Below are positions 45,042-54,849 of a stretch of DNA of 64,000 nt, in pieces. Numbering within the stretch: position 1 is the first letter of the stretch; each line of letters starts with the position of its first letter. Origin of the DNA: CAZENU01 sp965117035 (GTDB taxonomy: Bacteria; Chloroflexota; Dehalococcoidia; Lucifugimonadales; CAZENU01); assembly GCA_965117035.1 (NCBI GenBank), contig OZ220748.1, forward strand, positions 2,790,001 to 2,854,000. The letters run 5' to 3'. Below the pieces are notes generated by a model that made no database searches, was not told the DNA's origin, and saw only the letters and a list, made by a program, of their open reading frames with translations. The translations under genes and the position numbers were made by a program.

Positions 45042-45674
45042 GTGGCCCAGCGGTATCGTCCCAACCCCAAGGCGCTGTCCAGAGACAGTCATGGGTTCAG
45101 AGGCACCTTGAGTGGGGTCACCTCCCGCGACGGGGCCTGGGCCATAGACCTGTCCGATGTATTGCCTCCTCCGGGATGGACTGTAGGACCCGCGATAGCC
45201 GTAGTCCGCTTCGAGGGGCAGGAGTTCGTGAGGGTCCTGTCGCTTGCGGATATCAACCTGGCGTTCTGGACAGGTTCGGCGGAGCCTACCCCGGCGATGA
45301 AGCTGGACGGGACAAGGGACGGCTTCCCCGCGGTGCTGTTGGCGGGTGACATGCCGACCGAGGGCCAGCCAGCGAGGCAGACCCTCAGAGGTCCGATGAT
45401 GGTGGCGTGCAGCTCGAGATCTGGCCCCCGCAGGGGCTTTCGACCCGCGCCTAAATTTGTGGCGTCGTTTCCGGGCGCACTCGTAACAGAACGACATCGT
45501 CGCGGCGGCGCCAATCAAGTTGTCTCTCCACCCCTGACTGCCCAGCCAACGCCGTTGGCGCATACGATGCGCAATGTGGCCACTCTGAGATGCCCGCAGA
45601 CATCAGGAGGCCTACCTAGACCCAGCCAGCAGGCCAACACCGTCCGCCAAGCCGCCCAATGCCGCCGCCATTAG
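45042..45674 (+). CDS. Hypothetical protein
   Basis: 210 residues from GTG 45042 after GAGAGAATC. The first two-thirds looks like a true protein (GAWAIDLSDVLPPPGWTVGP, RVLSLADINLAFWTG); the last third is Arg/Pro-rich and may be readthrough of a lost stop. An antisense frame over the same DNA is Arg-rich and less plausible. Confidence 0.45.
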   Translation: MAQRYRPNPKALSRDSHGFRGTLSGVTSRDGAWAIDLSDVLPPPGWTVGPAIAVVRFEGQEFVRVLSLADINLAFWTGSAEPTPAMKLDGTRDGFPAVLLAGDMPTEGQPARQTLRGPMMVACSSRSGPRRGFRPAPKFVASFPGALVTERHRRGGANQVVSPPLTAQPTPLAHTMRNVATLRCPQTSGGLPRPSQQANTVRQAAQCRRH

Positions 45675-46042
45675 GCAGTCTACTAGCGGAACGTCGTACC
45701 CAACGCCGTCCCGTGCATCGAGCGCGATTTCGAAGATACCCTGCCCCACCTCAACTGCTACAGCAACGTCTGGAGCCTCCCATTGACAGTCTCTCACCCA
45801 ATGGTCAGAACGCTACCGTCTCCACAGCATAGGAGGTACGGCGCATTGAGAAGACCGTGAGCTAGGTTGTGGTGACCAAGAGTTGAGACTTTGCGCGTCG
45901 GAGCTAGGTACCTTCGATAGAGGGCGACGGATCCTGCGAGAGCAGGACCCTCAGCCGCCCCGTTTTGGGCCGGTTGCGTCTGCCTTGAAGAACTAATGGC
46001 AGTAATGCAATCATATGCAACATTGAAAGAGCACTTGAGAAT
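45675..46042 (+). other. Intergenic stretch with a possible minus-strand small frame
   Basis: About 370 bp. A minus-strand frame 45612-45797 from GTG (EVGQGIFEIALDARDGVGYD) is protein-like but lacks a ribosome binding site and overlaps the preceding gene, so it is not listed as a gene. The AT-rich end before 46043 probably holds the HicAB promoter. Confidence 0.35.
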
Positions 46043-46261
46043 ATGCGTCGAAACCCTCGAAACGTCCGGTTCGACGACCTTAGGAGAGTCTGTGACTACT
46101 ACTTCGGAAAGGCGAGATCGAGAGGCAGCCATCTGTTCTACCGGATGCCCTGGCAGGGCAGACCGCTGGTGAATATCCAGCCGATCCGGGGCATGGCCAA
46201 ACCGTATCAGGTCCGTCAGGCACTCAGGGCAATCGACAAACTGGAGGAGATGAATGGCTGA
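46043..46261 (+). CDS. hicA: HicA-family toxin
   Basis: 72 residues. DLRRVCDYYFGKARSRGSHL with a His in GSHLFYRMPWQGRPLV matches the HicA RNA-binding fold (double-stranded RNA-binding-like; the His is the catalytic residue). HicA cleaves mRNA and halts growth. It overlaps the antitoxin by 8 nt. The pair is apparently intact. Confidence 0.85.
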   Translation: MRRNPRNVRFDDLRRVCDYYFGKARSRGSHLFYRMPWQGRPLVNIQPIRGMAKPYQVRQALRAIDKLEEMNG

Positions 46262-46589
46262 ATTGATTGATCGCTACACCTACCGGGTTATCTGGTCCGA
46301 TGAGGACGAGGAATACGTTGGTCTATGCGCCGAATTCGGTCTACTCAGTCACTTGGACGATGCGCCGGAAAGCGCCTTGACCGGGATTAGAGAATTGGTG
46401 TCCCACGCTGTCCAGCTCAATATGGAGGAGGGTATTCCAGTCCCAGAGCTGTTATCCACACGCCGCTACAGTGGAACGCTTACCGTGCGCATCCCACCGG
46501 AGACTCACCGCGCTTTGGTGATGGACGCTGCCGAGGCCGGCGTCAGCATGAATCGACTGGTCGCTGAACGGCTGACACTGCGACGTTAG
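46254..46589 (+). CDS. hicB: HicB-family antitoxin
   Basis: 111 residues. An N-terminal HicB-like domain (YTYRVIWSDEDEEYVGLCAE, ASALTGIRELV-type helix) and a C-terminal ribbon-helix-helix (SGTLTVRIPPETHRALVMDA, GVSMNRLVAERL). It neutralises HicA and probably represses the operon promoter upstream of 46043. Start overlaps the toxin end. Confidence 0.85.
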   Translation: MAELIDRYTYRVIWSDEDEEYVGLCAEFGLLSHLDDAPESALTGIRELVSHAVQLNMEEGIPVPELLSTRRYSGTLTVRIPPETHRALVMDAAEAGVSMNRLVAERLTLRR

Positions 46590-46637
46590 CCGCCGGGCTG
46601 AAGGTAGCCAGATCCTACACATGAGACGAGGCAATCT

Positions 46638-47702
46638 ATGAGCGAGGTGAAGCGGGTGATCCAGAACCCCGGGTTGCTGGCGGTCGTGCTCGTATTCACA
46701 ACGCTGCTTTCAATCGCGTGCCAGGGCCCACCCGGACCTATAGGCCCACAAGGGCCGCAAGGAGAGCCGGGGATTCAAGGGGATCGGGGAGAGATTGGGG
46801 CCACAGGACCGCAGGGCCCACCTGGTACTCGAGGAGAGCAGGGACCGGCTGGCGAACAGGGGGAGTTGGGTCCCACCGGCAGGAAGGGACCCGTTGGCCC
46901 TCGTGGGCAACATGGGGCCACAGGACCACAGGGCTTACCTGGGCCGCAAGGAGAGCCAGGGATTCAAGGGGATCGGGGAGCGATTGGAGCCACAGGACCA
47001 CAGGGCCTGCCTGGACCTCAAGGTCCTCCTGGACGTCAGGGACCCACTGGCCCTCGTGGGCAACAAGGCCGACCTGGTGATCGTGGTCCTGACTTCTCGG
47101 ATTTCCTCTACGAAAAGAGAGATGCTGTCGTAGCGATTTTCGATTCCGGCCAACTGATTGGTTCAGGCGTACGCATTTCCAACGGCGAAGTGCTCACCGC
47201 CGAACACGTTGTCGACGGATTGAGTGGCGTTAACCTATCCGTTCGGGGTGAGGGTCTGATTTTTGGGACCGTGCGCGGGTATGACGCAGACCGCGATGTT
47301 GCTCTCGTGACGTTCCAAGGTTCGAACGACGGCGAAAGAGTAGCGATTACACCTTCTTACACGGCGACCGATGCCAGCGGCAATCGCTACCGGAAGTGGA
47401 GTGTGGGAACCGAGGTGGCGCTAGTTGCATACTCTTCGAGAGTCTCAGAGACAACCCCCGTAGCAACGTTCGGACGAATCGGAGTCGTTTGGAACGTCGT
47501 ACCTGGAGACTACACCGTCGGGCAGACCGATGCTGCGGCAACCCCGGGGATGAGCGGTGGAGCTGTCTTCAACAGATGGGGCGACTTCATCGGTATCCTT
47601 CTGAGCCGGGATGCGTACTTCGACGGGAACGTTCGTTTCATAATGGTGTCCGAGGTTGATGAAGTCATTGACGACCTGAGAAGGGGCAAACGCACCCAAT
47701 GA
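46638..47702 (+). CDS. Collagen-like/trypsin-like lipoprotein
   Basis: 354 residues. A signal peptide with lipobox (LLSIAC) is followed by a run of Gly-X-Y triplets (about residues 29-150, GPPGPIGPQGPQGEPG and onward), predicted to form a collagen-like stalk. The C-terminal domain is a chymotrypsin-fold serine protease: H190 (LTAEHVV), D220 (DRDVALV), S306 (GMSGGAV). It is lipid-anchored outside the membrane with a catalytic head on a rod. This domain combination is unusual. Trimerisation through the collagen-like part is an inference. Confidence 0.88.
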   Translation: MSEVKRVIQNPGLLAVVLVFTTLLSIACQGPPGPIGPQGPQGEPGIQGDRGEIGATGPQGPPGTRGEQGPAGEQGELGPTGRKGPVGPRGQHGATGPQGLPGPQGEPGIQGDRGAIGATGPQGLPGPQGPPGRQGPTGPRGQQGRPGDRGPDFSDFLYEKRDAVVAIFDSGQLIGSGVRISNGEVLTAEHVVDGLSGVNLSVRGEGLIFGTVRGYDADRDVALVTFQGSNDGERVAITPSYTATDASGNRYRKWSVGTEVALVAYSSRVSETTPVATFGRIGVVWNVVPGDYTVGQTDAAATPGMSGGAVFNRWGDFIGILLSRDAYFDGNVRFIMVSEVDEVIDDLRRGKRTQ

Positions 47703-49092
47703 CGTAAACAGCCGATGGCGACGAAAGAAAGGGAGGCGCTTCCAACGGAGAGTACCCAAATGCAACTGGCTCTTGCCCTTCGCCATTTCATCCGCCCAGC
47801 CTGTCCCCAGGTCCTAACGCAACGCACAAGGCAAATGAAACTCTGGAGGGGTCAGTCCGGGGTTCGCATTGGCGAGTCTGCGCAGAGAGCCTCTGTTTCA
47901 AGGGGCCATCCAGCCCTTCCCATAAGGCTAAGCGTGTACCACAGCGAGAAGATGGACGGCTGCACTGTATTGTGTGCGGCTTGTCTTCACCGATCCATTT
48001 CTTGACAAGATGCAGCCATGTCAGCGTGCCTGCGGAAAAAGACACGATGACCGCGGAGATATTAACTGCAAGGATCCAAGCGATCAGGCGCCGACACAGT
48101 TGATTCATCACTCAATGAATCCAAGGGGTGCAAGGCCACCGCTGGGGGCCGGCGAGTCCCCGGGGCGTCGTCAAGCGAACAGCATGCAGTGCGCCGGCCC
48201 TCTAAGCGAACCATTTGTATCCGAGCAGGCTACAAGAGGTTCCCACCAGCGGTAGCCCAATCATGACGGAGATCCCTTGTTCAACGTGGCGCCTCTTCTC
48301 CTCCTGGAAGATCACCTCGTATTCCCTGCCCGCAAACGCCGATCTGATGTGCATCAGCCGGGCGATACGGTCTCGTTCCAGGTCTGCAGTGCCAAAAGTG
48401 ACGAAGACTATCACGGTCGCAAGCAGAACGGAGAACCAAGTCGGGGAAGGGGATCACCACCAATCGAGACGTTCGCCAGGGTCCGTGACCAGGCTGGCGG
48501 GCGGCTGACGGCACAGGACCCTGCTCGAGATTCCTGATCTATCGTTGGGCCATTGAGTCGCGAAGTGTCTCTTCCGTTTACAGCAGCCAACCCCCATAAC
48601 CCGGAACGGCTTCACGGCCCACTGGTCTCGTGAGCAAGGAGTCTCGCGGATTCTCAACGGAACTGTGGTAATCGATGTGGGAACTCCTGGCGAATTGGCC
48701 CGAATTCGTAGTTAAATCCGAGTCCCCCTATCTCCACCACCACTCATCCGCCAACCGGTCCTGTCCGCCGCCCGGCCGTTGAATCAGCCGCCGCCCTCGG
48801 CCCGTACCGTGACTGTCGACGGCGACGCCGTGAATGGGCATGACGTGGTGCGTGCGGGCAGCACTGCCGTACGCAGCTGACGAATCGCGGAGCGGGCCGC
48901 GGCGAGGGCGACGCCGATAGACGGTCGGTATGCCCTCGCCGCGTGAAAGCAAATTTCGGGATGCGGCGCCGTGCAGCGCGTCGCATCCTTCTCCGCATGG
49001 CGGCGGACGACGCCCGGACTATAATGGTCTGGTGCGCCCTGGAAAATACCGGGGGCGCCGGAGGGCTACCCGATTGTTCCGAGGCATAGCCG
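47703..49092 (+). other. Long gene-poor junction before the GC-rich region
   Basis: About 1.4 kb with no confident gene. A minus-strand frame 48202-48414 (VIVFVTFGTADLERDRIARL, IGLPLVGTSCSLLGYKWFA) could be a small two-segment membrane protein but has no good start. Another minus frame near 47980-48111 (RLIAWILAVNISAVIVSFSA) is similarly hydrophobic. Base composition changes from mixed to GC-rich near 48.8-49.1 kb. Confidence 0.4.
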
Positions 49093-50472
49093 GTGAGCGA
49101 TAGACCGAACCAGGTCCGGAGAGGCCTGAGGGAGCCGTCGTACCTCGTCCGCGCGGTGCGCGCGCCGATACAGTCGTTCATTCACACGGAGGAGATCGGC
49201 GCGATCGTCCTGCTTGCGGGCGCGGCCGCGGCGATCATCTGGGCGAACTCACCCTGGTCGGGCTCGTACTCCGACTTCTGGCACACCTATGTCTCGTTCG
49301 ACATCCACGTCTTCGCCATCTCGGAGAACCTCGAGCACCTGGTGAACGAAGGCCTGATGGCCGTCTTCTTTTTCGTCGTCGGCCTCGAGATAAAGCGAGA
49401 GCTGATGCACGGGGAGCTGTCGTCGTTCAGGAAGGCGGCCCTGCCGGTCGTGGCGGCGTTCGGCGGGATGGCGACCCCCGCGCTGATCTACCTGGCCTTC
49501 AACGCCACCGGCGACGGCGCCGTCGGCTGGGGTGTCCCGATGGCGACCGACATCGCGTTCGCCCTTGGAGTGCTCGCGCTGCTGGGACGGAGAGTCCCGG
49601 CCGAGCTGAGGGTCTTCCTCCTGGGTCTCGCGGTCGTGGACGACCTGGGGGCGATTGCCGTCATCGCCACCTTCTACACGGATACGATCCACTGGGCGAA
49701 CCTCGGCCTGGGGGTCGCTCTGTTCCTGGTCATCGCCGGATGCATACGCGTTGGCATCCGATCGCTGGGCTTCTACATCATCCTGTCCGTTGTCATGTGG
49801 CAGTTCTTCCTCGAGTCGGGGATCCATGCCACGCTCGCGGGTGTGCTGTTGGCGGCAATCGTGCCCTCCGAGCCCTATCTCCAACGCAAGGAGTACGCCT
49901 CCGCCGTTGATGACCTGCTCCACGACTTCAGGCTGGCGATGGAGAACGGCGACGAGGAGAAGGCGCAGACCATAGTCGAGCAGATCGAGGAGCTCAGCAG
50001 CGGCACCGAAGGCCCCATGGAACGACTCGAAAGCATCGTCCACCCGTGGGTCGCCTTCGTCGTCCTGCCCCTGTTCGCGCTCGCCAACGCTGGGATCGTC
50101 GTCTCCTCGGACGCGCTGTCCGAGGCCGTCTCCAGCCCCATCACGCTGGGCGTCGCCGCCGGGCTCCTGCTGGGCAATCCACTGGGCGTCCTCGGCCTGA
50201 CGTGGATCGCCGTTCGCGTCGGCCTCGGCCAGCTGCCCTCCGGCGTCGGCTGGAGACACGTCCTGGGCGCCGGGTTCCTGGCCGGGATAGGGTTCACGGT
50301 CGCCATCTTCGTCGCCGGAATCGCATTCGACGATCCCGCCGTGGTGGCCCAGGCGAAGATGGGCATCTTCGGCGCGTCGATCATCGCCGGCGTCACGGGA
50401 TACCTGTTCCTGCGCTTCGCGGGCGGGCGGGCCGCCGACCCTGAACCTCAGGCGCAGGCCGAGGGCGAGTAG
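49093..50472 (+). CDS. nhaA: NhaA-type Na+/H+ antiporter
   Basis: 459 residues, GTG 49093. Recognisable NhaA features: FFFVVGLEIKREL, MATDIAFALGVLALLG and the ion-binding pair VVDDLGAI (D183, D184, equivalent to D163/D164 of E. coli), plus PLFALANAG and GIGFTVAIFVAG. About twelve membrane segments. It exports Na+ in exchange for protons and supports pH and salt homeostasis. A charged loop (about 260-300) and an acidic tail are longer than in E. coli. Confidence 0.95.
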   Translation: MSDRPNQVRRGLREPSYLVRAVRAPIQSFIHTEEIGAIVLLAGAAAAIIWANSPWSGSYSDFWHTYVSFDIHVFAISENLEHLVNEGLMAVFFFVVGLEIKRELMHGELSSFRKAALPVVAAFGGMATPALIYLAFNATGDGAVGWGVPMATDIAFALGVLALLGRRVPAELRVFLLGLAVVDDLGAIAVIATFYTDTIHWANLGLGVALFLVIAGCIRVGIRSLGFYIILSVVMWQFFLESGIHATLAGVLLAAIVPSEPYLQRKEYASAVDDLLHDFRLAMENGDEEKAQTIVEQIEELSSGTEGPMERLESIVHPWVAFVVLPLFALANAGIVVSSDALSEAVSSPITLGVAAGLLLGNPLGVLGLTWIAVRVGLGQLPSGVGWRHVLGAGFLAGIGFTVAIFVAGIAFDDPAVVAQAKMGIFGASIIAGVTGYLFLRFAGGRAADPEPQAQAEGE

Positions 50473-50565
50473 GTCGAAGCGGAGGGCGCCCCGCCGTCGG
50501 AGCCGCTCTCGTCGCGGGTGTACGCCATCTATCCGTACGAGGCGCCCGGCCGGCGCGTGCGCCCG

Positions 50566-52008
50566 TTACTCCTTCCGGAACTGGAACGAGTACAGGTCGG
50601 CGTCCCTGATGACGAATCGCAGCCTCGCCGGCCGGCCGGCGAGCTTCGACACGTCGGTCGTGTCGCCCCACTTCACCGTGCGCGCCAGGTCGTCGCCCCA
50701 TATCTCGTGGCAGTCGGACAGGGTGTAGCCCTCGATGGCGAATCCCCGCTCGTCCTGCAGCTCCACCCTCACGTCGCCGGCTGCCGATGACGAGAAGTTC
50801 AGCGCGAGCGCGTTGCCGTCGAATACGAGCGGCTTCGTCAGCAGCTCGCCGCCCGAGAGCGGCGCGGCAGCGGACACGAAGCCGTCTATGCGGATCGTGT
50901 AACGGCGCAGGCGCTCGGAGACGGTTCCACGGGGGAGGTGGCCGGCCTCGCTCGCGTACACCGATATCTCGTTCGCCGCCGCCTCTATCGTCGACGGCGT
51001 CTCGATCAAGCCCCAGTTCTGGTAGTTGTCGCCGTAGAACCAGTTCTCCCGCAGGCGAAGCCCCGGCCTGAGGAACGACTCGGGCCACACGTTGAAGCTC
51101 TCCCCGTCGCGGCTCGACATGAACATGCCGTCCGTGACCGCAGTGCCCTCTCGCGGCGACCGGCTTCCCCTGATGCGCCGGTACTCGAGCTGGGGCAGGT
51201 GGTCGGTCGACTCGGTCCAGCCCCGGTCGACGTATCGCGTCGGGAAGCCCAGGAAGATGTGCGGCGCCCGGTAGTACGGAGTCACGCCGTTGGTGTACAG
51301 CTCGCTGACCCTGCCGGGCGAGTAGCCGATCCAATCCGGGTCCGGCCAGCTCATGAAGTCTCCCGACACGGCGGTCTTGATGTCCCGCCCCCGGTAGTCC
51401 GTACGGAGGAAGTCCCTGTGGTACTCGCGGTACTGGCCGCGGTACTCGTCCCAGAAGACGAGGTTCTGGGAGTCGAAGTAGCCGTCCGTGATGATCGGCT
51501 CGTCGGCCATCCTCGTCCACCGGACGCCGTCCGACGACTTGTAGGCGATGAGGCCGTCCTTGCCGCCCCCGACGCCCTTGTAGGTCTCGTCGGGCTTGCA
51601 CCCGGGGTTGGCGTCCTTGAATGGCGTGAAGTTGTGGGTGGCCGGCTTCTCGTCGAGGATGATGTTGTTGTCGGTCGAGCCCTCGAACTCGACGAGCCCC
51701 AGCGACGGCTTGCGCCACTCGACCCCGTCGCTGCTCTCCGCGTAGCAGTAGACCTCCGGGTGCCACTCACCCTCGTCTTCGCCGTACCTGTGGCCGCTGC
51801 CCCGGTAGTACATGCGGTAGACGTCGCCGTCCTGGAAGACGGTCACGTAGCCGCACGTGTTCCCCTCCCAGGGCGCGTCGAAGGTGAGGGCGACGTTCTG
51901 CGGCTCCGGCCGGTGCAGGCGAAGCTCGGCCCCGCGCAGCCGCTCGATGAGATGGTCGTCTACGAACAGCTCCAGCCGGGAGCCGATGTCTATCGTCGTG
52001 TTGGACAT
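50566..52008 (-). CDS. Five-bladed beta-propeller glycosidase-like protein
   Basis: 480 residues from ATG 52008, GGAGGAA 6 nt upstream. Repeated blade-like strands (FQDGDVYRMYYRGSG, WHPEVYCYAESSDGVEW, KDGLIAYKSSDGVRWTRM, QNLVFWDEYRGQY) fit the fold of GH32/43/68-type glycosidases. I do not see the catalytic acids well enough to name a substrate. No signal peptide; the last 100 residues form a separate beta domain. Cytoplasmic carbohydrate processing or binding is inferred. Confidence 0.65.
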   Translation of the reverse strand: MSNTTIDIGSRLELFVDDHLIERLRGAELRLHRPEPQNVALTFDAPWEGNTCGYVTVFQDGDVYRMYYRGSGHRYGEDEGEWHPEVYCYAESSDGVEWRKPSLGLVEFEGSTDNNIILDEKPATHNFTPFKDANPGCKPDETYKGVGGGKDGLIAYKSSDGVRWTRMADEPIITDGYFDSQNLVFWDEYRGQYREYHRDFLRTDYRGRDIKTAVSGDFMSWPDPDWIGYSPGRVSELYTNGVTPYYRAPHIFLGFPTRYVDRGWTESTDHLPQLEYRRIRGSRSPREGTAVTDGMFMSSRDGESFNVWPESFLRPGLRLRENWFYGDNYQNWGLIETPSTIEAAANEISVYASEAGHLPRGTVSERLRRYTIRIDGFVSAAAPLSGGELLTKPLVFDGNALALNFSSSAAGDVRVELQDERGFAIEGYTLSDCHEIWGDDLARTVKWGDTTDVSKLAGRPARLRFVIRDADLYSFQFRKE

Positions 52009-52770
52009 GGTCGGTTCCTCCATGTTGGCCCGCGTGTTGGCGGGGCGCTCTGCCGTCCTGGTGCTCGCCCGCGGCCAGGGGACGGGTAGTCTACTACGTC
52101 CCCGAGCGGCTGTCATTGGGTCCCCCCCTGGGAGAACTGTTCAGAGTTAAGGGGACGAATGCTCCCCAATCTCTGGATCCCCACGCGCCTTCGCGGGTGT
52201 GACAGTGCTGTGGTCAAGGCAGCCTGACCGGGGTGGGGCGGTCGCCAACACATCCCGATCGCCCCGAGTGCCCCGACGCTTCGTCGGGGTGTATCGAAGG
52301 GCCGGCATGACCTGGTCGTCCGGCGGGGCCGAGACCCGTAGTGGGAGACCTTGCGTAACCCCACGTGCGGGCGACAGGCGTGGCGGATATGCGGCGGTTT
52401 CGTATCTGGGAACCCCATCCGTGGGTTCCCGCCTTCGCGGGAATGACGGTTGTGCAAGGGTCTCTATTGGCGTCAAGGCTGCGTGCGCCCCTCGATACGC
52501 GCCGCTCAGAGCAGCGGCGCTACTCGGGGTGAACGGGTTGTGTGGACACCTGGAGTCTGAGCCGTTACCCCCGAGGTTCCCCTCGGTCACCTTGGCATGG
52601 TTCTGACCCGCCCTGCCCCCCCGATGCGGGGCCCTCGCCACCTGGGCGGCAACCTGGGTTACCGCGTGTCGCGGCGAGCGGAGCGATGTGCCCGGGATGG
52701 AGCGGGCGCGCATTGAGGCGAGGTCGCGTGGGCCCCTCCCCGCGCTCGGGACGACAGGGGGCCGCGCCGG
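52009..52770 (+). other. Intergenic region with palindromic repeats
   Basis: About 760 bp. It contains CCCCGACG (52271-52278), CTT, CGTCGGGG (52282-52289), an 8-bp perfect stem; TTCCCGC (52426) and GCGGGAA, a 7-bp stem; and a further imperfect palindrome near 52180. The second belongs to a dispersed family also at about 57.9 and 59.6 kb. No gene is supported. Confidence 0.55.
52415..52460 (-). repeat. Dispersed palindromic repeat, copy A
   Basis: Read on the minus strand: CCTTGCACAACCGTCATTCC then CGCGAAGGCGGGAACCCACG. The same sequence theme recurs at 57890-57958 and 59585-59712. Resembles REP/BIME-type repeats found between genes. Confidence 0.65.
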
Positions 52771-53847
52771 CTACGGCAGCGGGCTCCAGCGAAGACCGAG
52801 CCCCACGGCGGAGAGCGCCAGCAGGGCGCTGACCGCCGTCAGCACGGCCGAGACCTCCATACGCACCTTCTTCTTCTCGGTCTCCACGGGGATCGTCGAG
52901 AAGACCTCGAGCAGCTCGTCGGCGCTCTCGGCCGAGTAGTACTCCGCGTCCGTGATCTGGGCGATGCGGCTCAGCGTCGGCTCGTCGAGCCTGGTGAAGT
53001 TGCCGAGCGTGAAGGCGAGCCCGAACCTCCCGAAGCCGCCCCGCCTGAGGCGGCTGGCCAGCTCGTCTCCCCCGAGCTGCTCCGGCGTGCACCTGAGCAC
53101 CGTCCGGCCCTCCGTCCCGAACCCGATCGTGTACACGCGCACCCCCCTGTCGCGGGCCGCGAAGGCGGCGGCCAGCGGGCGCACGCCCCGGTTGCTGGCG
53201 CCGTCGGTCAGCAGGACGACGATGTCCGGCTGCAGGTCCACCTCCAGGCCCGCTCCCTCCACCTCCTCGCGGGGCGGCACGTATACGCGGATGGGCGCGA
53301 TGTCCGGGTTCACCTCGGACAGCGCGTCCAGCGACCGGGCTATCGCGCTGCCCACCGCCGTCGCGCGCGCCGTCGTCAGGTTCGCCACCGCGTCCAGCAG
53401 CACCTCCTTGTCGGTCGTCGGTGGGACGATCAGCTGCGCGAGGCCCGCGAAGGCGACTATCCCGACGCGGGTCCCCGGCGCCTGGCCCTCGATGAACCTC
53501 TCGGTCGCCTGCTGCGCTACCGTCAGCCGGTTCGGGTCGATGTCGTCGGCGCACATGCTCAGCGACACGTCCAACGCCAGCATCACGGTCGTCCGCGTGG
53601 AGGCGACGGTCACGTCCGCGAACGGGCGAGTGAGGGCGACGATGAGCAGCGCGATGGCAAGCACCATCAGTGCGAACGGCAGGTGGCGCCTCCAGCGGAA
53701 GCCGCCGGGCATCGCCTGCCGTATCAGCGACAGGCTGGAGTAGTGGACGGCGAACCGCCTCCTGCGCCTCAGCACGAGGACGTACGCCGCGACGATCAGC
53801 GGTATCGCGATCAGCACCAGCAGGTAGATCGGCCAGAGCAGTCCCAT
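52771..53847 (-). CDS. VWA-domain membrane protein (BatA/BatB-like), second of pair
   Basis: 358 residues. Two N-terminal membrane segments flank a basic loop (VLRRRRRF; FALMVLAIALLIVALT), then a von Willebrand A domain with MIDAS DVSLS and a TDGASN element; a C-terminal membrane segment follows (SALLALSAVGLGL). Fifth and last gene of the minus-strand HtrA/MoxR/DUF58/VWA operon. Such pairs act with MoxR in cofactor insertion or envelope stress; the substrate is unknown. Confidence 0.85.
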   Translation of the reverse strand: MGLLWPIYLLVLIAIPLIVAAYVLVLRRRRRFAVHYSSLSLIRQAMPGGFRWRRHLPFALMVLAIALLIVALTRPFADVTVASTRTTVMLALDVSLSMCADDIDPNRLTVAQQATERFIEGQAPGTRVGIVAFAGLAQLIVPPTTDKEVLLDAVANLTTARATAVGSAIARSLDALSEVNPDIAPIRVYVPPREEVEGAGLEVDLQPDIVVLLTDGASNRGVRPLAAAFAARDRGVRVYTIGFGTEGRTVLRCTPEQLGGDELASRLRRGGFGRFGLAFTLGNFTRLDEPTLSRIAQITDAEYYSAESADELLEVFSTIPVETEKKKVRMEVSAVLTAVSALLALSAVGLGLRWSPLP

Positions 53848-53862
53848 TCCAACGACCTCCCG

Positions 53863-54849
53863 CTACGGCATCCGCCCGAACCAGAACAGCGAGAGCGCCC
53901 CGCCGGCAAGCAGCAGCAGCGCGCCGACGCCCGCGAAGGCGGACGTCACCTCGACCTCCCGCGACTCCACGACGAACTCGGTCTCCAACTGGTCGTACAC
54001 CGCCGCCATGTTCTCGATGTCCTCCGCCCTGAAGTAGACGCCCTCCGTCACCAGCGCGATCTCCTCCAGAACAGGCTCGTTGAGCTGAGTGAACAGGTTG
54101 AAGCCTTCGACCTCTATGGTCGCCCCTTCTTCGGTGCCGAGTCCCACGGTGTGGACGCGCACTCCCCGGTCGGCGGCCATCTGCGCGACCTCCAGCGGGT
54201 CCGGCGGGTCCGTGTTCTCTCCGTCGGTCAGCAGCACGATGACCGCCGGCGCGAAGGCGCTCCGGGGCGCCGTCCCGTCCGTCCGGTTCGGCGCCTCCGG
54301 GCCGAAGTCCGACTCCGGCGCGACGGTGTTCAGCGCCGTCAGCACGCCCCTGCCGAGCGACGTGGCGCTCTGCGGCTCCAGGCGGTCGATCGTCGCGTCG
54401 AGCGCCAGCCTGTCGTCGGTCGGCGGCTGCACCACCAGTCCGCCCTCGCCGAAGGCCACCACGCCCACCCTCGCGTGGTCGGGGCGCCGCTCTATGAGCG
54501 TCCTCGCGGCGAGCTTGGCGACCTCTATCCTCGTGGGCTCCACGTCATCGGCGGCCATGCTGGAAGACACGTCCAGCGCCAGCATGACGGTGCCCTCCTG
54601 CCGGGGCAGCGGCAGGGTGAGCTGCGGGCGGGCGGTGGCCACGGCCAGCAGGGCGACGGCGACCAGGAATACGACGGGCGCCACGTGGCGGCGCCGCCCC
54701 GCCAGGACGGGGCCGTCTTCGCCCACCGCGCCCAGGGCGCCAAGGCTCTCCGCGTCCCGGCTGCGCTTGCGCTGCAGGCGCGCGTACACGTAGACGCACG
54801 CCGGCAGCAGAAGCAGAGAGACGAGCACCCATGGCCAGATGAAAGACAC
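53863..54849 (-). CDS. VWA-domain membrane protein (BatA/BatB-like), first of pair
   Basis: 328 residues with the same layout as its downstream neighbour: N-terminal membrane segments (VLVSLLLLPACVYVYA; VFLVAVALLAVAT), VWA domain with MIDAS DVSSS, LLTDGENTD, and a C-terminal membrane segment. The two are paralogues 15 bp apart. Metal-dependent partner binding outside the membrane is predicted. Confidence 0.85.
   Translation of the reverse strand: MSFIWPWVLVSLLLLPACVYVYARLQRKRSRDAESLGALGAVGEDGPVLAGRRRHVAPVVFLVAVALLAVATARPQLTLPLPRQEGTVMLALDVSSSMAADDVEPTRIEVAKLAARTLIERRPDHARVGVVAFGEGGLVVQPPTDDRLALDATIDRLEPQSATSLGRGVLTALNTVAPESDFGPEAPNRTDGTAPRSAFAPAVIVLLTDGENTDPPDPLEVAQMAADRGVRVHTVGLGTEEGATIEVEGFNLFTQLNEPVLEEIALVTEGVYFRAEDIENMAAVYDQLETEFVVESREVEVTSAFAGVGALLLLAGGALSLFWFGRMP

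Noticed and set aside
44994..45563. Minus-strand 189-codon frame at 45 kb
   Set aside because: Arg/His-rich; the plus-strand frame at 45042 is more protein-like.
48202..48414. 70-residue minus-strand membrane-like frame
   Set aside because: A stop lies just upstream and no ribosome binding site is present; kept only as a comment.
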